DNA from: Lachnospiraceae bacterium
GTDB lineage: Bacteria > Bacillota > Clostridia > Lachnospirales > Lachnospiraceae
Reading direction: 5' to 3'
DNA length: 64,000 bases
Assembly (NCBI GenBank): GCA_017439665.1
Contig: JAFSIS010000024.1
Location: 1 to 64,000 of the forward strand
The notes beneath the pieces were generated by a model. It saw only the letters and a program-made list of their open reading frames with translations. It searched no databases and was not told the origin of the DNA. A program made the translations under genes and the position numbers. Shown in pieces: positions 34,747 through 45,588 of this stretch (position 1 is the first letter of the stretch; each line of letters opens with the position of its first letter).

Positions 34747-37368
34747 ATGAACTATAGACTGAAGCTGTACATTAATTCAATCATCGATATGTATTCAGAC
34801 GTTATGATCGTGGATCTTGAGTCTCGAAAATGCAGATATATCTATGTGGAAAACGGAATAGTAGAGGAATTGGAGGTGGGTTATACCTGGGAAGAGGCCA
34901 AGGTACTTCTGCTCAGCAATATTCACCCTGATGACCGTGAAAAGGTTTTGAATTCATGGAATAAGCATATGACTCCGGATGCTGAGGAAGACAGTGCATT
35001 TGCAGTGACCTACCGTTCCATAAAGGGAGAGCGGGGAAGAGCAGCCAGTGAATGGAAGATGAATATTGCAATCCAGGAGAGCAACGGCAGAAAGATCGCC
35101 ATCATTTTCAGCCGGGATCATTCCATGGAAATGATGGAAAAGCTTCACCTGGGAGCAGACAGCAATCGGGATGTACTCACCAGTCTTTACAATCATTTCA
35201 AGCTGGATGAGATGATCCGGACGGAATATCGTAATATGGAATCCTGTGGTGTTCTTTATTTTGATATTAATGATTTCAGGAGTGTAAAAGAGGTTTACGG
35301 AAATAAAGAGGAGGAGGAGATCCTCCGTCATATTTCCGAAAGTATACGTGCCCTGGAGAATCCCAAGGTATTGGCCTACCGTTACGGAAAGGATGATTTT
35401 CTTGTTGTGGCCAAGGATTACAGTAAGGAAGCCTTCCGTAATCTGATCAATTTCTGGATGGACAGATGGAAGAATCTGTGTGAAGGAAGACCCATAGAAT
35501 ATACGGTGGCCCTGGGAAATGCCTGGGATTGTGCTCCGGTTTCCATACGAGAGCTGATTGCCAAGGCAGAAGGCCATATGTTCCGAAATAAGAAACTGAT
35601 GAAGTCGGGAATCCCTATGGATTATTATCTGCAGGATGAGATTACATCCTCTTACGGGCTTTTCGGAGGAACCCAGTTTTTTAAAACGGTAGATTACAAA
35701 CTGAAAAATGTATGGAGTGGATACTGTCTGATTGCCATTGATATTGAGCATTTTAAGCTGTTTAACAAGTGGTGGGGAAGGCAGGCCGGAGACGAATTTC
35801 TGGCAGATATCGCCACCATTCTGAAGGAATTTGAGAATCTGTACGATGGTGTGGCAGCCTATATCGGAGGAGACAACTTTGCTATTTTACTTCCCGACCG
35901 GGCGGAAATCATAGAAAAGCTGACTTTGAAGCTGTCTACCATGGCCAATGAGAAGACCAGTAACGTAGGCTTTTTACCGGCGCTGGGAGTTTATCGGACC
36001 ACAGGCGAAAAGATGGAAGCCATGGTCATGTACGACCGGGCAACAGAAGCGCAGGCTCATGTTTTTGGCAATTACGAAGAACGATGCTGTACCTATGAGG
36101 AGAATATGACCAAAGAGGTAGAGCAGGAATTGAACCTGATCATCGAGGCCAGAGAGGGTCTGGAGAGGCGGCAGTTCTTCCTGGTTTTACAGCCCAAATG
36201 TCGTATCACCACGGGTAAGATTGTAGGAGCGGAAGCATTAGTGCGCTGGCGTCATCCTGCCAAGGGAATGATCAGTCCGGGAGCCTTCATTCCCGTGCTG
36301 GAAAAGAATGGACTTATTGCCGATCTGGATATGTTCGTCTGGGAAGAGGTGTGTAGGAAAATCCGGGGATGGGAAGATGCAGGAATCAAACCCGTACCTA
36401 TTTCTATTAATGTTTCCAGGATCGATATGCTCTCCATCGATGTAGTAAGTGAGCTGAACCGCCTGGTGGATAAATATCAGATTGAAAAGAAGTATGTAAA
36501 GGTAGAAATTACGGAAAGTGCCTATGTGGATGATGCTGATCAGATCATTGACACAGTGAGCAATCTGCAGCAGTCCGGCTTTACCCTGCTGATGGATGAT
36601 TTCGGAAGCGGATATTCTTCCTTGAATACGCTGAGAAATATCGTGGTGGATATCATTAAGATTGATATGAAATTCCTGGATATGAGCCATGATGATATGA
36701 AAAAAGGTCAGCAAATACTGAAATCCGTGATCAACATGTCCAGAGAAATGAATCTGCCCATTATCGTTGAGGGTGTTGAAACCAAAGATCAGACAGAATT
36801 TCTGGAAAAAATGAATGTAAAATTTGCCCAGGGTTATTTCTTCTACCGCCCTATGGAGGTGCCTTCCTTTACCGAGCTCTTATGTGATAAGGACAAGGTG
36901 GATTATGAAGGAATTTACAGCAGTAAAATGGACAAAAGCCATTTCAGCAAGATGGTAGAAGGGTTGATTGAAGAAAGAGACAGGCAGGAAAAGCAGTACC
37001 GTCTTTCCAAGACTCCGGGAGGCTTTTTCTCCTATTTTGCTCCGGGAGATGGAAAATTGACTTCTATAGATAAGACTATTGCCTATATGTTTGGCTGTAA
37101 GTCGGTTCAGGAATTCAGGGAGTATGTGGGCAATACTTTCAGAGGAATGGTTCATCCTGAAGATTGGGAAAGAGTGGATCGTGAGATCAAGGAGCAGATA
37201 GCGGATTCTGATTGGAAGATGGACTATGTGGAATACCGGATCATTCGTAAGGACGGAGCGGTCCGCTATATTAAGGACTATGGCCATCTGGAGGATGGAG
37301 ACGGAAAGGGAGAAGATTTCTTCCAGGTGTTCCTGTTGGATGTGACGGATGAGCTGCAAAATAAATGA
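34747..37368 (+). CDS. Cyclic-di-GMP phosphodiesterase-type protein, PAS/GGDEF/GGDEF/EAL/PAS
   Basis: 873 residues. A PAS-like N-terminus (1-130) is followed by a first GGDEF-like domain with degenerate signature RYGKDDF (about 217), a second with IGGDNF (about 378), and an EAL domain (about 455-710) with all key residues: EALVRWRHP, SINVSR, EITES, DDFGSGYSS, IKID, EGVET and AQGYFFYRP. A further PAS-like domain follows (765-873). It therefore probably degrades cyclic di-GMP while the GGDEF domains sense GTP or are structural. No transmembrane helix is evident. Confidence 0.88.
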   Translation: MNYRLKLYINSIIDMYSDVMIVDLESRKCRYIYVENGIVEELEVGYTWEEAKVLLLSNIHPDDREKVLNSWNKHMTPDAEEDSAFAVTYRSIKGERGRAASEWKMNIAIQESNGRKIAIIFSRDHSMEMMEKLHLGADSNRDVLTSLYNHFKLDEMIRTEYRNMESCGVLYFDINDFRSVKEVYGNKEEEEILRHISESIRALENPKVLAYRYGKDDFLVVAKDYSKEAFRNLINFWMDRWKNLCEGRPIEYTVALGNAWDCAPVSIRELIAKAEGHMFRNKKLMKSGIPMDYYLQDEITSSYGLFGGTQFFKTVDYKLKNVWSGYCLIAIDIEHFKLFNKWWGRQAGDEFLADIATILKEFENLYDGVAAYIGGDNFAILLPDRAEIIEKLTLKLSTMANEKTSNVGFLPALGVYRTTGEKMEAMVMYDRATEAQAHVFGNYEERCCTYEENMTKEVEQELNLIIEAREGLERRQFFLVLQPKCRITTGKIVGAEALVRWRHPAKGMISPGAFIPVLEKNGLIADLDMFVWEEVCRKIRGWEDAGIKPVPISINVSRIDMLSIDVVSELNRLVDKYQIEKKYVKVEITESAYVDDADQIIDTVSNLQQSGFTLLMDDFGSGYSSLNTLRNIVVDIIKIDMKFLDMSHDDMKKGQQILKSVINMSREMNLPIIVEGVETKDQTEFLEKMNVKFAQGYFFYRPMEVPSFTELLCDKDKVDYEGIYSSKMDKSHFSKMVEGLIEERDRQEKQYRLSKTPGGFFSYFAPGDGKLTSIDKTIAYMFGCKSVQEFREYVGNTFRGMVHPEDWERVDREIKEQIADSDWKMDYVEYRIIRKDGAVRYIKDYGHLEDGDGKGEDFFQVFLLDVTDELQNK

Positions 37369-38074
37369 AATGAACTCTAAGCAGATTTTTTCGAAAAAAT
37401 TGCTTTACCGGGCAATTAAGGATACCATCCCGGTAATGACAGGATATATCGTTCTGGGAATGGGCTTTGGCATTCTTTTAAGAACGAAGGGTTATGGAAT
37501 CGGCTGGACATTGGGGATGAGCCTCTTCATCTATGCAGGTTCCATGCAGTATCTGACTATAGACCTGCTTACAGGTGGTGTATCATTGGTGGCTGCGGCA
37601 TTGACTACTCTTTTAGTCAATGCCCGCCATCTTTTCTATGGGATCTCCATGGTTGACCGCTATAAGAATACCGGGAGAAAAAAGCCCTATCTGATTTTTG
37701 CCCTGACGGATGAGACCTATTCTCTGGTCTGTGGCGAGAGCACTTTGCAGGAAAAAGAACGCACAGCATATTATTTTCTGGTCTCTTTACTGAATCAGAT
37801 CTACTGGGTAACGGGAAGTCTTTTGGGAGCCATCCTGCAGCAGATGTTAAGCTTCAATACAGAGGGCATTGACTTTGCTCTGACTGCTCTTTTTGTCACC
37901 ATATTTGTGGAGCAGTGGATAACAGCAAAAGAACACAGGCAGGCAGTCCTTGGAGTGGTAGTATCGGTAATCTGCCTGGTGATCTTCGGACCGGATCATT
38001 TCCTGATTCCCTCCATGGTGGGAATTACGCTGGGACTTTTAGGAATGAGAAAGGAAGGAAGCCGGAATGAATAA
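37349..38074 (+). CDS. azlC: AzlC family branched-chain amino acid exporter subunit
   Basis: 241 residues, several membrane helices, with family phrases MGFGILLRTKGYGIGWTLGM and TLLVNARHLFYGISMVDRYK. AzlC works with AzlD to export branched-chain amino acids or analogues. The frame overlaps the preceding gene by 20 bases; an alternative start is ATG 37370. It is followed by azlD with an 8-base overlap. Confidence 0.9.
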   Translation: MSCKINEMNSKQIFSKKLLYRAIKDTIPVMTGYIVLGMGFGILLRTKGYGIGWTLGMSLFIYAGSMQYLTIDLLTGGVSLVAAALTTLLVNARHLFYGISMVDRYKNTGRKKPYLIFALTDETYSLVCGESTLQEKERTAYYFLVSLLNQIYWVTGSLLGAILQQMLSFNTEGIDFALTALFVTIFVEQWITAKEHRQAVLGVVVSVICLVIFGPDHFLIPSMVGITLGLLGMRKEGSRNE

Positions 38075-38393
38075 GCTGCACGATATCCTGCTGGTAGCCA
38101 CTGTCAGCGGCGTAACGATTCTTCTTCGGTTTCTGCCCTTCTGGATTTTTGGAGGAAACCGAAAAACACCGAAGGTGATCACCTATCTGGGAGAAGTTCT
38201 TCCCTACGCCATCATGGGAATGTTGGTGGTCTACTGTCTGAGGGGAATTTCTTTTTTTCTGACACCCTTTGGAATCCCTGAATTTCTGGCGGTGGCTCTG
38301 GTAGTCATTCTCCACTGGTGGAAACGGAACACTCTGCTCAGTATTTTGGGCGGAACCTTATTCTATATGTTTTTGGTGCAGGTCGTTTTTTAA
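38067..38393 (+). CDS. azlD: AzlD family small permease subunit
   Basis: 108 residues, four hydrophobic segments. Begins NKLHDILLVATVSGVTILLR and contains RFLPFWIFGG and YLGEVLPYAIMGMLVVYCL, typical of AzlD. RBS AAGGAAG. Coupled to azlC. Confidence 0.9.
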   Translation: MNKLHDILLVATVSGVTILLRFLPFWIFGGNRKTPKVITYLGEVLPYAIMGMLVVYCLRGISFFLTPFGIPEFLAVALVVILHWWKRNTLLSILGGTLFYMFLVQVVF

Positions 38394-38407
38394 CGATGAG
38401 TAGAAAG

Positions 38408-38546
38408 TAAGTATTCAGGATAAGCTCGGAAATCCTGTGGATTTCCTCGCTTTTGGAGATCCATCCAATAGAAATATCCACAAACAGTCCATTGAAAGCA
38501 AGCTTTCATGGTCTGCTTGTAAATATTTCTGCTGTCCTGAATAGTT
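38408..38546. repeat. Palindromic repeat element, copy 2
   Basis: About 139 bp between azlD and trpB2 with termini GTATTCAGGATA / CTGTCCTGAATAGTT and the same interior (GAAATCC-TGT-GGATTTC hairpin, ATCCATCCAATAGAAATAT, and GAAAGCAAGCTTTC). Confidence 0.82.
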
Positions 38547-38576
38547 AAATAAAATATTTGAAAGCGAGGATTAGAA

Positions 38577-39956
38577 ATGGAGAAACATACCATTCCTTAC
38601 AAAATCTATCTGGAAGAGAAGGAGATGCCGAAGCAGTGGTACAATGTACGTGCTGATATGAAGAAGAAACCGGCTCCTCTGTTGAACCCCGCTACCTTAC
38701 AGCCGGTTACCGCCGAAGAGCTGTCCCGCGTATTCTGTAAAGAGCTGGTAAAACAGGAGTTGGATGAGAATACAGCTTATTTTGATATTCCGGAGGAAAT
38801 TCTGAATTTTTACCGGATGTATCGGCCCTCGCCTTTGGTGCGGGCTTACTGCCTGGAAGAAAAGCTACAGACCCCGGCAGAGATCTATTATAAGTTTGAG
38901 GGAAATAATACCTCCGGAAGCCATAAATTAAATTCTGCCATTGCCCAGGCTTATTATGCAAAGCAGGAAGGGCTTAAGGGTGTGACCACGGAAACCGGTG
39001 CAGGACAGTGGGGAACGGCCCTGTCCATGGCCTGTTCCTATTTTGATCTGGACTGTCAGGTATATATGGTAAAATGCTCCTATGAGCAGAAGCCCTTCCG
39101 CCGTGAGGTAATGCGTACTTATGGAGCCAGGGTTACCCCTTCTCCCTCCATGGAAACCAATATCGGACGAAAGATGAATGAAGAATTTCCCGGAACCACA
39201 GGAAGTCTGGGCTGTGCGATTTCAGAGGCGGTAGAAGCTGCTACCAGTCAGGAAGGTTACCGTTATGTACTGGGCTCCGTTCTGGCCCAGGTACTTCTGC
39301 ATCAGTCCGTGATCGGTCTGGAGACGAAGATTGCTTTGGATAAATACGGAATCAAGCCGGATATGGTTATCGGCTGTGCCGGAGGCGGTTCCAATCTGGG
39401 AGGATTGATCTCTCCTTTTGCCGGTGAGATGTTAAGAGGTGAGGCACAGTATCAGCTGATTGCGGTAGAGCCTGCTTCCTGTCCTTCCCTGACCCGCGGT
39501 TCCTATGTATATGATTTCTGTGATACCGGTAAGGTTTGCCCGCTGCAGAAGATGTACACCCTGGGCAGCAGCTTCATTCCTTCTGCCAGCCATGCCGGCG
39601 GACTTCGCTACCATGGCATGAGCTCCATCGTTTCCGAGCTTTACGATCAGGGTCTGATGGAGGCAAGAAGTGTGGAGCAGACAGCTGTTTTTGAGGCAGC
39701 TCAGTATTTTGCCAGAATCGAAGGCATTTTGCCCGCTCCGGAGAGCAGCCACGCTATTCGTGTAGCCATGGATGAGGCTTTGAAGTGTAAAGAAACCGGA
39801 GAGAAGAAGACCATCGTATTCGGTCTTACCGGAACCGGCTACTTCGATATGTATGCTTATCAGAATTACAACGATGGAAAAATGGGAGATTATGTTCCTA
39901 CTGACGAAGAGATCACAAAGGCATTGAAGAATCTTCCCCAGTGTAACGGTTTCTAA
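38577..39956 (+). CDS. trpB: Tryptophan synthase beta chain, TrpB2 type
   Basis: 459 residues, longer than classical TrpB and typical of the TrpB2 group. PLP-dependent enzyme making tryptophan from indole and serine. PLP lysine in NTSGSHKLNSA, catalytic ETGAGQWGTAL, and phosphate-binding CAGGGSNLGG are present. RBS GAGGA. No other trp genes lie nearby, so it may salvage indole. It ends in a strong terminator. Confidence 0.93.
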   Translation: MEKHTIPYKIYLEEKEMPKQWYNVRADMKKKPAPLLNPATLQPVTAEELSRVFCKELVKQELDENTAYFDIPEEILNFYRMYRPSPLVRAYCLEEKLQTPAEIYYKFEGNNTSGSHKLNSAIAQAYYAKQEGLKGVTTETGAGQWGTALSMACSYFDLDCQVYMVKCSYEQKPFRREVMRTYGARVTPSPSMETNIGRKMNEEFPGTTGSLGCAISEAVEAATSQEGYRYVLGSVLAQVLLHQSVIGLETKIALDKYGIKPDMVIGCAGGGSNLGGLISPFAGEMLRGEAQYQLIAVEPASCPSLTRGSYVYDFCDTGKVCPLQKMYTLGSSFIPSASHAGGLRYHGMSSIVSELYDQGLMEARSVEQTAVFEAAQYFARIEGILPAPESSHAIRVAMDEALKCKETGEKKTIVFGLTGTGYFDMYAYQNYNDGKMGDYVPTDEEITKALKNLPQCNGF

Positions 39957-40033
39957 ATAACTGCACCATCCACATAGAATCTTTTTCTGAGAGTGCAGGG
40001 TAAAAAACAAAAGATATAGAAAAAGAATAGAAG

Positions 40034-40074
40034 CACGGTCAGGCTTGGATAGAGGAAGCCTGACCGTGTTTTTT
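40034..40074 (+). terminator. Rho-independent terminator after trpB2
   Basis: A 13-bp perfect stem (CACGGTCAGGCTT / AAGCCTGACCGTG) followed by TTTTTT. Confidence 0.95.
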
Positions 40075-40186
40075 GTCAAATAGATTCAGAAATTTTATCT
40101 GGGCATAGATGGCTTGATCTGGGCATATATAGCTTGTTTTTAATCGAATCTATATGCCTTGAAATTGATATTATGAGAGTATCGGG

Positions 40187-40610
40187 CATATATAAGCCTG
40201 TTTTACATGGAAACTATATGCTTAAAAGCAAGTAATTCAAGAGGAAAAAGCATATATGAGTTTGCTTTTCATGAAAATTATATGCTGCGAAGCAAGTAAT
40301 TTAGGGGAAAAAGCATATACGAGCTTGCATTTTGCGGAAATTATATGCTCAAAAGCAAGTAATTCAAGGGGAAAAAGCATATACGAGCTTGCATTTTGCG
40401 GAAATTATATACCCAAAAGCAAGAGATTCAAGGGGAAAAAGCATATACGAGCTTGCATTTTGCGGAAATTATATGCCCAAAAGCAAGAGATTCAAGGGAA
40501 AAAGGTATATATGAGCTTGTTTTTTTGCGGAAATTATATGCCCAAAAGCAAGTGAATCAGTATGAAAAAGCATATATGAATCTACTTTTTGAGAAATCTA
40601 TACCCCCAAA
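40187..40610. repeat. 64-bp tandem repeat array, about six and a half copies
   Basis: Units of 64 bp start with GCATATACGAGCTTGC, include TGCGGAAATTATATGC and AGCAAG, and end with GGGGAAAAA. Exact spacing is seen at 40321, 40385, 40449 and 40513. Degenerate half-units extend upstream to about 40100. Each unit has internal inverted pairs (GCATATA/TATATGC, CTTGC/GCAAG). The period is not a multiple of three, so the short ORFs predicted here are by-products. Confidence 0.88.
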
Positions 40611-40749
40611 AAAATTTATATGTTTAGAATTGATTTTAAAATAACATAGAACAAAAGAATTTGGAACAGCCCCTTCATAATTAACTTCTTTTTTAAAGAA
40701 CCTTGTCGTCCTCTGCTGAATATAGTAGAAAAAAAGAAGGATGTTTATT

Positions 40750-41304
40750 ATGCCGGTAATCAGCGTATCGGATGCAGTAATTGTGGGACTTTCATCAGAA
40801 AGGGATACCACCTTTGTTACTATAACCTACAGGGAAGAAGGAAGAGGGAGGGGGAGAGAGCAGACAGTGGTTCTGGTAGCAGGCTCCCGTACCCTTATCT
40901 TAAACAGCAACGGGATTCCCATACCAGCAGCTCTGCTGCGGATAGGAATGACCGTAAGTGCCACCTTCTCTTCAGCCATGACGAGAAGCAATCCGCCTCA
41001 GGCTACAGCCTTTTTAATCAGGATTACAGGAAGAGGGACCAGGGAGGAAACCACCAGAGGAACGATTCTGAATGTGGATAGAAGAAACAGGAGTTTTATT
41101 ATGTCGAGAGAAAGGGATTTTTCCAATAGGATCCAGATGAATGTGAATGAAGATACCAGAATCTTTGATTGTGGTGGAAGACAGATCCGTTTTTCTGATT
41201 TACGTGAGGGCATGGAGGTCAGAGTACGCCATGCAAACTTTATGACAGCAAGTATCCCACCACAGACTACAGCCTTTGAAATTGAAGTACAGTGTAGAAG
41301 ATAG
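40750..41304 (+). CDS. Hypothetical protein with two repeated beta-rich domains
   Basis: 184 residues starting PVISVSDAVIVGLSSERDTT. The two halves align with each other: SNPPQATAFLIRI near residue 85 corresponds to SIPPQTTAFEIEV near residue 175, and LLRIGMTVSATF to LREGMEVRVRH. This suggests a duplicated OB/DUF5666-like barrel. No signal peptide or membrane segment. ATG 40750 is favoured because AGAAGG lies nine bases upstream. It is bounded by the tandem array and a terminator, so it is monocistronic. Function unknown. Confidence 0.7.
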   Translation: MPVISVSDAVIVGLSSERDTTFVTITYREEGRGRGREQTVVLVAGSRTLILNSNGIPIPAALLRIGMTVSATFSSAMTRSNPPQATAFLIRITGRGTREETTRGTILNVDRRNRSFIMSRERDFSNRIQMNVNEDTRIFDCGGRQIRFSDLREGMEVRVRHANFMTASIPPQTTAFEIEVQCRR

Positions 41305-41312
41305 GAAAATTT

Positions 41313-41351
41313 GGCCAAACTAAAACTACAATTTGGTTTGGCCGGATTTTT
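41313..41351 (+). terminator. Rho-independent terminator
   Basis: GGCCAAAC and GTTTGGCC form an 8-bp stem with a 15-nt loop, followed by GGATTTTT. Confidence 0.85.
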
Positions 41352-41434
41352 CATAGAGATAGGGCAGAGAGCGTGGCCCATATGGCAAGCTTACGCAGTC
41401 TATATTTCATCAATACGCATGGCTCTGAAAAATG

Positions 41435-41574
41435 TAGTTATTCAGGACAGGATTGAAAATCCTGTGGATTTCCTCGCTCCTCCAATCCATCCAATAGAAA
41501 TATTCACAAACAGCCCTCTGTAAGCAAGCTTACTTAAGTCTGTTTGTAAGTATTTCTGCTGTCCTGAATAATTA
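41435..41574. repeat. Palindromic repeat element, copy 3
   Basis: 140 bp, termini TAGTTATTCAGGACAG / CTGTCCTGAATAATTA. The interior matches copies 1 and 2 closely (ATCCATCCAATAGAAATAT). Located in the intergenic space before the rubredoxin-fusion gene. Confidence 0.85.
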
Positions 41575-41595
41575 AAAAAAATTTCAAAAAACCTC

Positions 41596-41645
41596 TTGCA
41601 TTTTTTCAAAAACATGGTATTATATCAATAACAGTAACCGTTACT
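41596..41645 (+). promoter_or_regulatory. Promoter with palindromic operator for the rubredoxin-fusion gene
   Basis: TTGCAT (41596-41601) and TATTAT (41618-41623) with 16-base spacing. A perfect palindrome AGTAAC-C-GTTACT (41633-41645) lies at the expected transcription start, where a repressor would block initiation. The regulator is not identified. Confidence 0.65.
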
Positions 41646-41722
41646 ATTATTAAGGAAAAAATCAGTGAATAGACGATTACTTAAGGATATATACTATTAA
41701 TATGGAAAAGGAGTGCACGAGT

Positions 41723-42346
41723 ATGAATGACAAAGCATTGTTTCAATTAACCTATGGATTATATGTACTTACAGCAGCTAAAGACGGTAAGCAGAATGGT
41801 TGTATCATCAATACAGCAGGGCAGGTGACCAATACCCCTAACCGTATTCAGATCGCAGTGAATAAGGCAAACTATACACATGATATGATTCTGGAGACAG
41901 GAGAGTTCACCGTTTCCATGCTCAGCCAGGAGGCAAGCTTCGATCTGTTCAAGCGTTTCGGCTTCCAGTCCGGTAAGGATGTAGACAAGTTTGAAGGCTT
42001 TAGCGGATTTGCTAAGGGAGCCAATGGAATCAACTACATCACAGAAGGATGTAACGGTTATATTTCCGGAAAGGTTGAACAGACTTTGTATTTAGATACT
42101 CATACGCTGTTTATTGCATCAATAACGGATATGGATGTATTGAATAATGTACCCAGTACAACCTATTCTTATTATCAGGATAATATCAAACCTAAGCCCC
42201 AGGCACCTCAGGGTGAAGGCAGTGGAAAGACAACATGGGTATGTAAAGTGTGTGGTTATATATATGATGGAGAGGAGCTGCCGGCAGATTACATCTGCCC
42301 TCTGTGCAAGCATCCTGCTTCAGATTTTGAAAAGGTCGTGAAATAA
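41723..42346 (+). CDS. hrb: Flavin reductase-rubredoxin fusion (high-molecular-weight rubredoxin type)
   Basis: 207 residues. An FMN-binding flavin-reductase-like domain (about 1-150; NGCIINTAGQVTNTPNRIQI) is joined to a C-terminal rubredoxin with both iron-binding pairs (CKVCGYIYDG and CPLCKHPASDF). In anaerobes such proteins pass electrons from NAD(P)H to flavodiiron oxygen or NO reductases. ATG 41723 has AAAAGGAG upstream. The palindromic operator before it suggests stress-dependent regulation (inference). Confidence 0.92.
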   Translation: MNDKALFQLTYGLYVLTAAKDGKQNGCIINTAGQVTNTPNRIQIAVNKANYTHDMILETGEFTVSMLSQEASFDLFKRFGFQSGKDVDKFEGFSGFAKGANGINYITEGCNGYISGKVEQTLYLDTHTLFIASITDMDVLNNVPSTTYSYYQDNIKPKPQAPQGEGSGKTTWVCKVCGYIYDGEELPADYICPLCKHPASDFEKVVK

Positions 42347-42431
42347 GTAGCTTTGTAGCTGTGAAGCTATAAAGCAGTCAGGAAATGTTTAAACTGCCAT
42401 TATCGAGAGAAGGTTGAGATAGAGTGAGAAG

Positions 42432-42460
42432 GGAAGGCAAAGGGGATGCCTTCCTTTCTT
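42432..42460 (+). terminator. Rho-independent terminator
   Basis: GGAAGGCA and TGCCTTCC, 7-nt loop, followed by TTTCTT. Confidence 0.8.
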
Positions 42461-42551
42461 CATGTCTACCGCCCCTTGTCTAGGGAGAGTATGGATTATG
42501 AAAAATTCACTACCTGTTTAATGACTTTACCAAAAAGCTATGATATGATGT

Positions 42552-42584
42552 AACTATTCAGAGCCAAGCGAAATATTTACAAAC
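42552..42584. repeat. Half copy of the palindromic repeat, inverted, in the tmk leader
   Basis: AACTATTCAG then GAAATATTTACAAAC is the reverse complement of the right half of the full repeats, with a diverged 8-bp middle. It starts eight bases after a TATGAT -10 box (42539-42544), the same placement as the half copy before the ArsC/Spx-like gene. Confidence 0.6.
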
Positions 42585-42608
42585 CAGGGGAAAGGACTCA
42601 GTATTACA

Positions 42609-43226
42609 GTGAAAAAAGGATTGTTTATCGCTTTTGAGGGAATTGATGGCAGCGGGAAAAGTACGCAGATCGAGCTTTTACATAAAAGACTGCATGAGGC
42701 AGGGGAGAAGGTATATCGAACCTGTGAGCCCTCAAGCGGACCTATCGGGACTCAGCTTCGCCAGATCCTTACCGGAAGGATGAAGGCAGACAGCCGGGTG
42801 ATCGCAGCCCTGTTTGCTGCAGACCGTCTGGATCATCTGACCAATGAGGTGGATGGTATTGTGGCAAAGGTGGAGGAGGGGATCACGGTACTTTCTGACC
42901 GGTATTATTTTTCCTCCTATGCTTACCACAGTGTGGACGTTCCCATGGACTGGGTGATCTCTCTGAATGAAGAAAGCAGAAAGCTGTTAAAAGCAGATCT
43001 GACTATTTTTATCGATGTGGACACGGATACGGCCATGGAGAGGATCAGCAAGAACCGTTTCCATCAGGAATTATTTGAAAAGAAGTCCCTTCTGGAAAAA
43101 ATCCGGAACAATTACCAGGAGGTATTTCAGCGGTTTGGGGACAGTGAAAATATCCTGACAGTGGATGGGAAAATGAGTGCAGAAGCAATTTCCGAAGTGA
43201 TCTGGAAACAGGTAAACAGCCTGTAA
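42609..43226 (+). CDS. tmk: Thymidylate kinase
   Basis: 205 residues. Phosphorylates dTMP to dTDP. P-loop EGIDGSGKSTQ, the DR(Y/H) region LSDRYYFSSYAYH, and a C-terminal helical part are present. GTG start at 42609; a GGGGAAAGG stretch upstream is a moderate ribosome site. TATGAT at 42539-42544 is the likely -10 box. Confidence 0.93.
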   Translation: MKKGLFIAFEGIDGSGKSTQIELLHKRLHEAGEKVYRTCEPSSGPIGTQLRQILTGRMKADSRVIAALFAADRLDHLTNEVDGIVAKVEEGITVLSDRYYFSSYAYHSVDVPMDWVISLNEESRKLLKADLTIFIDVDTDTAMERISKNRFHQELFEKKSLLEKIRNNYQEVFQRFGDSENILTVDGKMSAEAISEVIWKQVNSL

Positions 43227-43265
43227 TCGAAGAAATAGCCAAAAGGCACAGGAGAGAAGTAGCCT

Positions 43266-45576
<2,311 letters not shown>

Positions 45577-45588
45577 AGGGAGGAGAGC

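Noticed and set aside
40256..40644. Three overlapping frames (60-99 codons) in the 64-bp array
   Set aside because: They cycle through frames because the period is 64; products are repeat artefacts.
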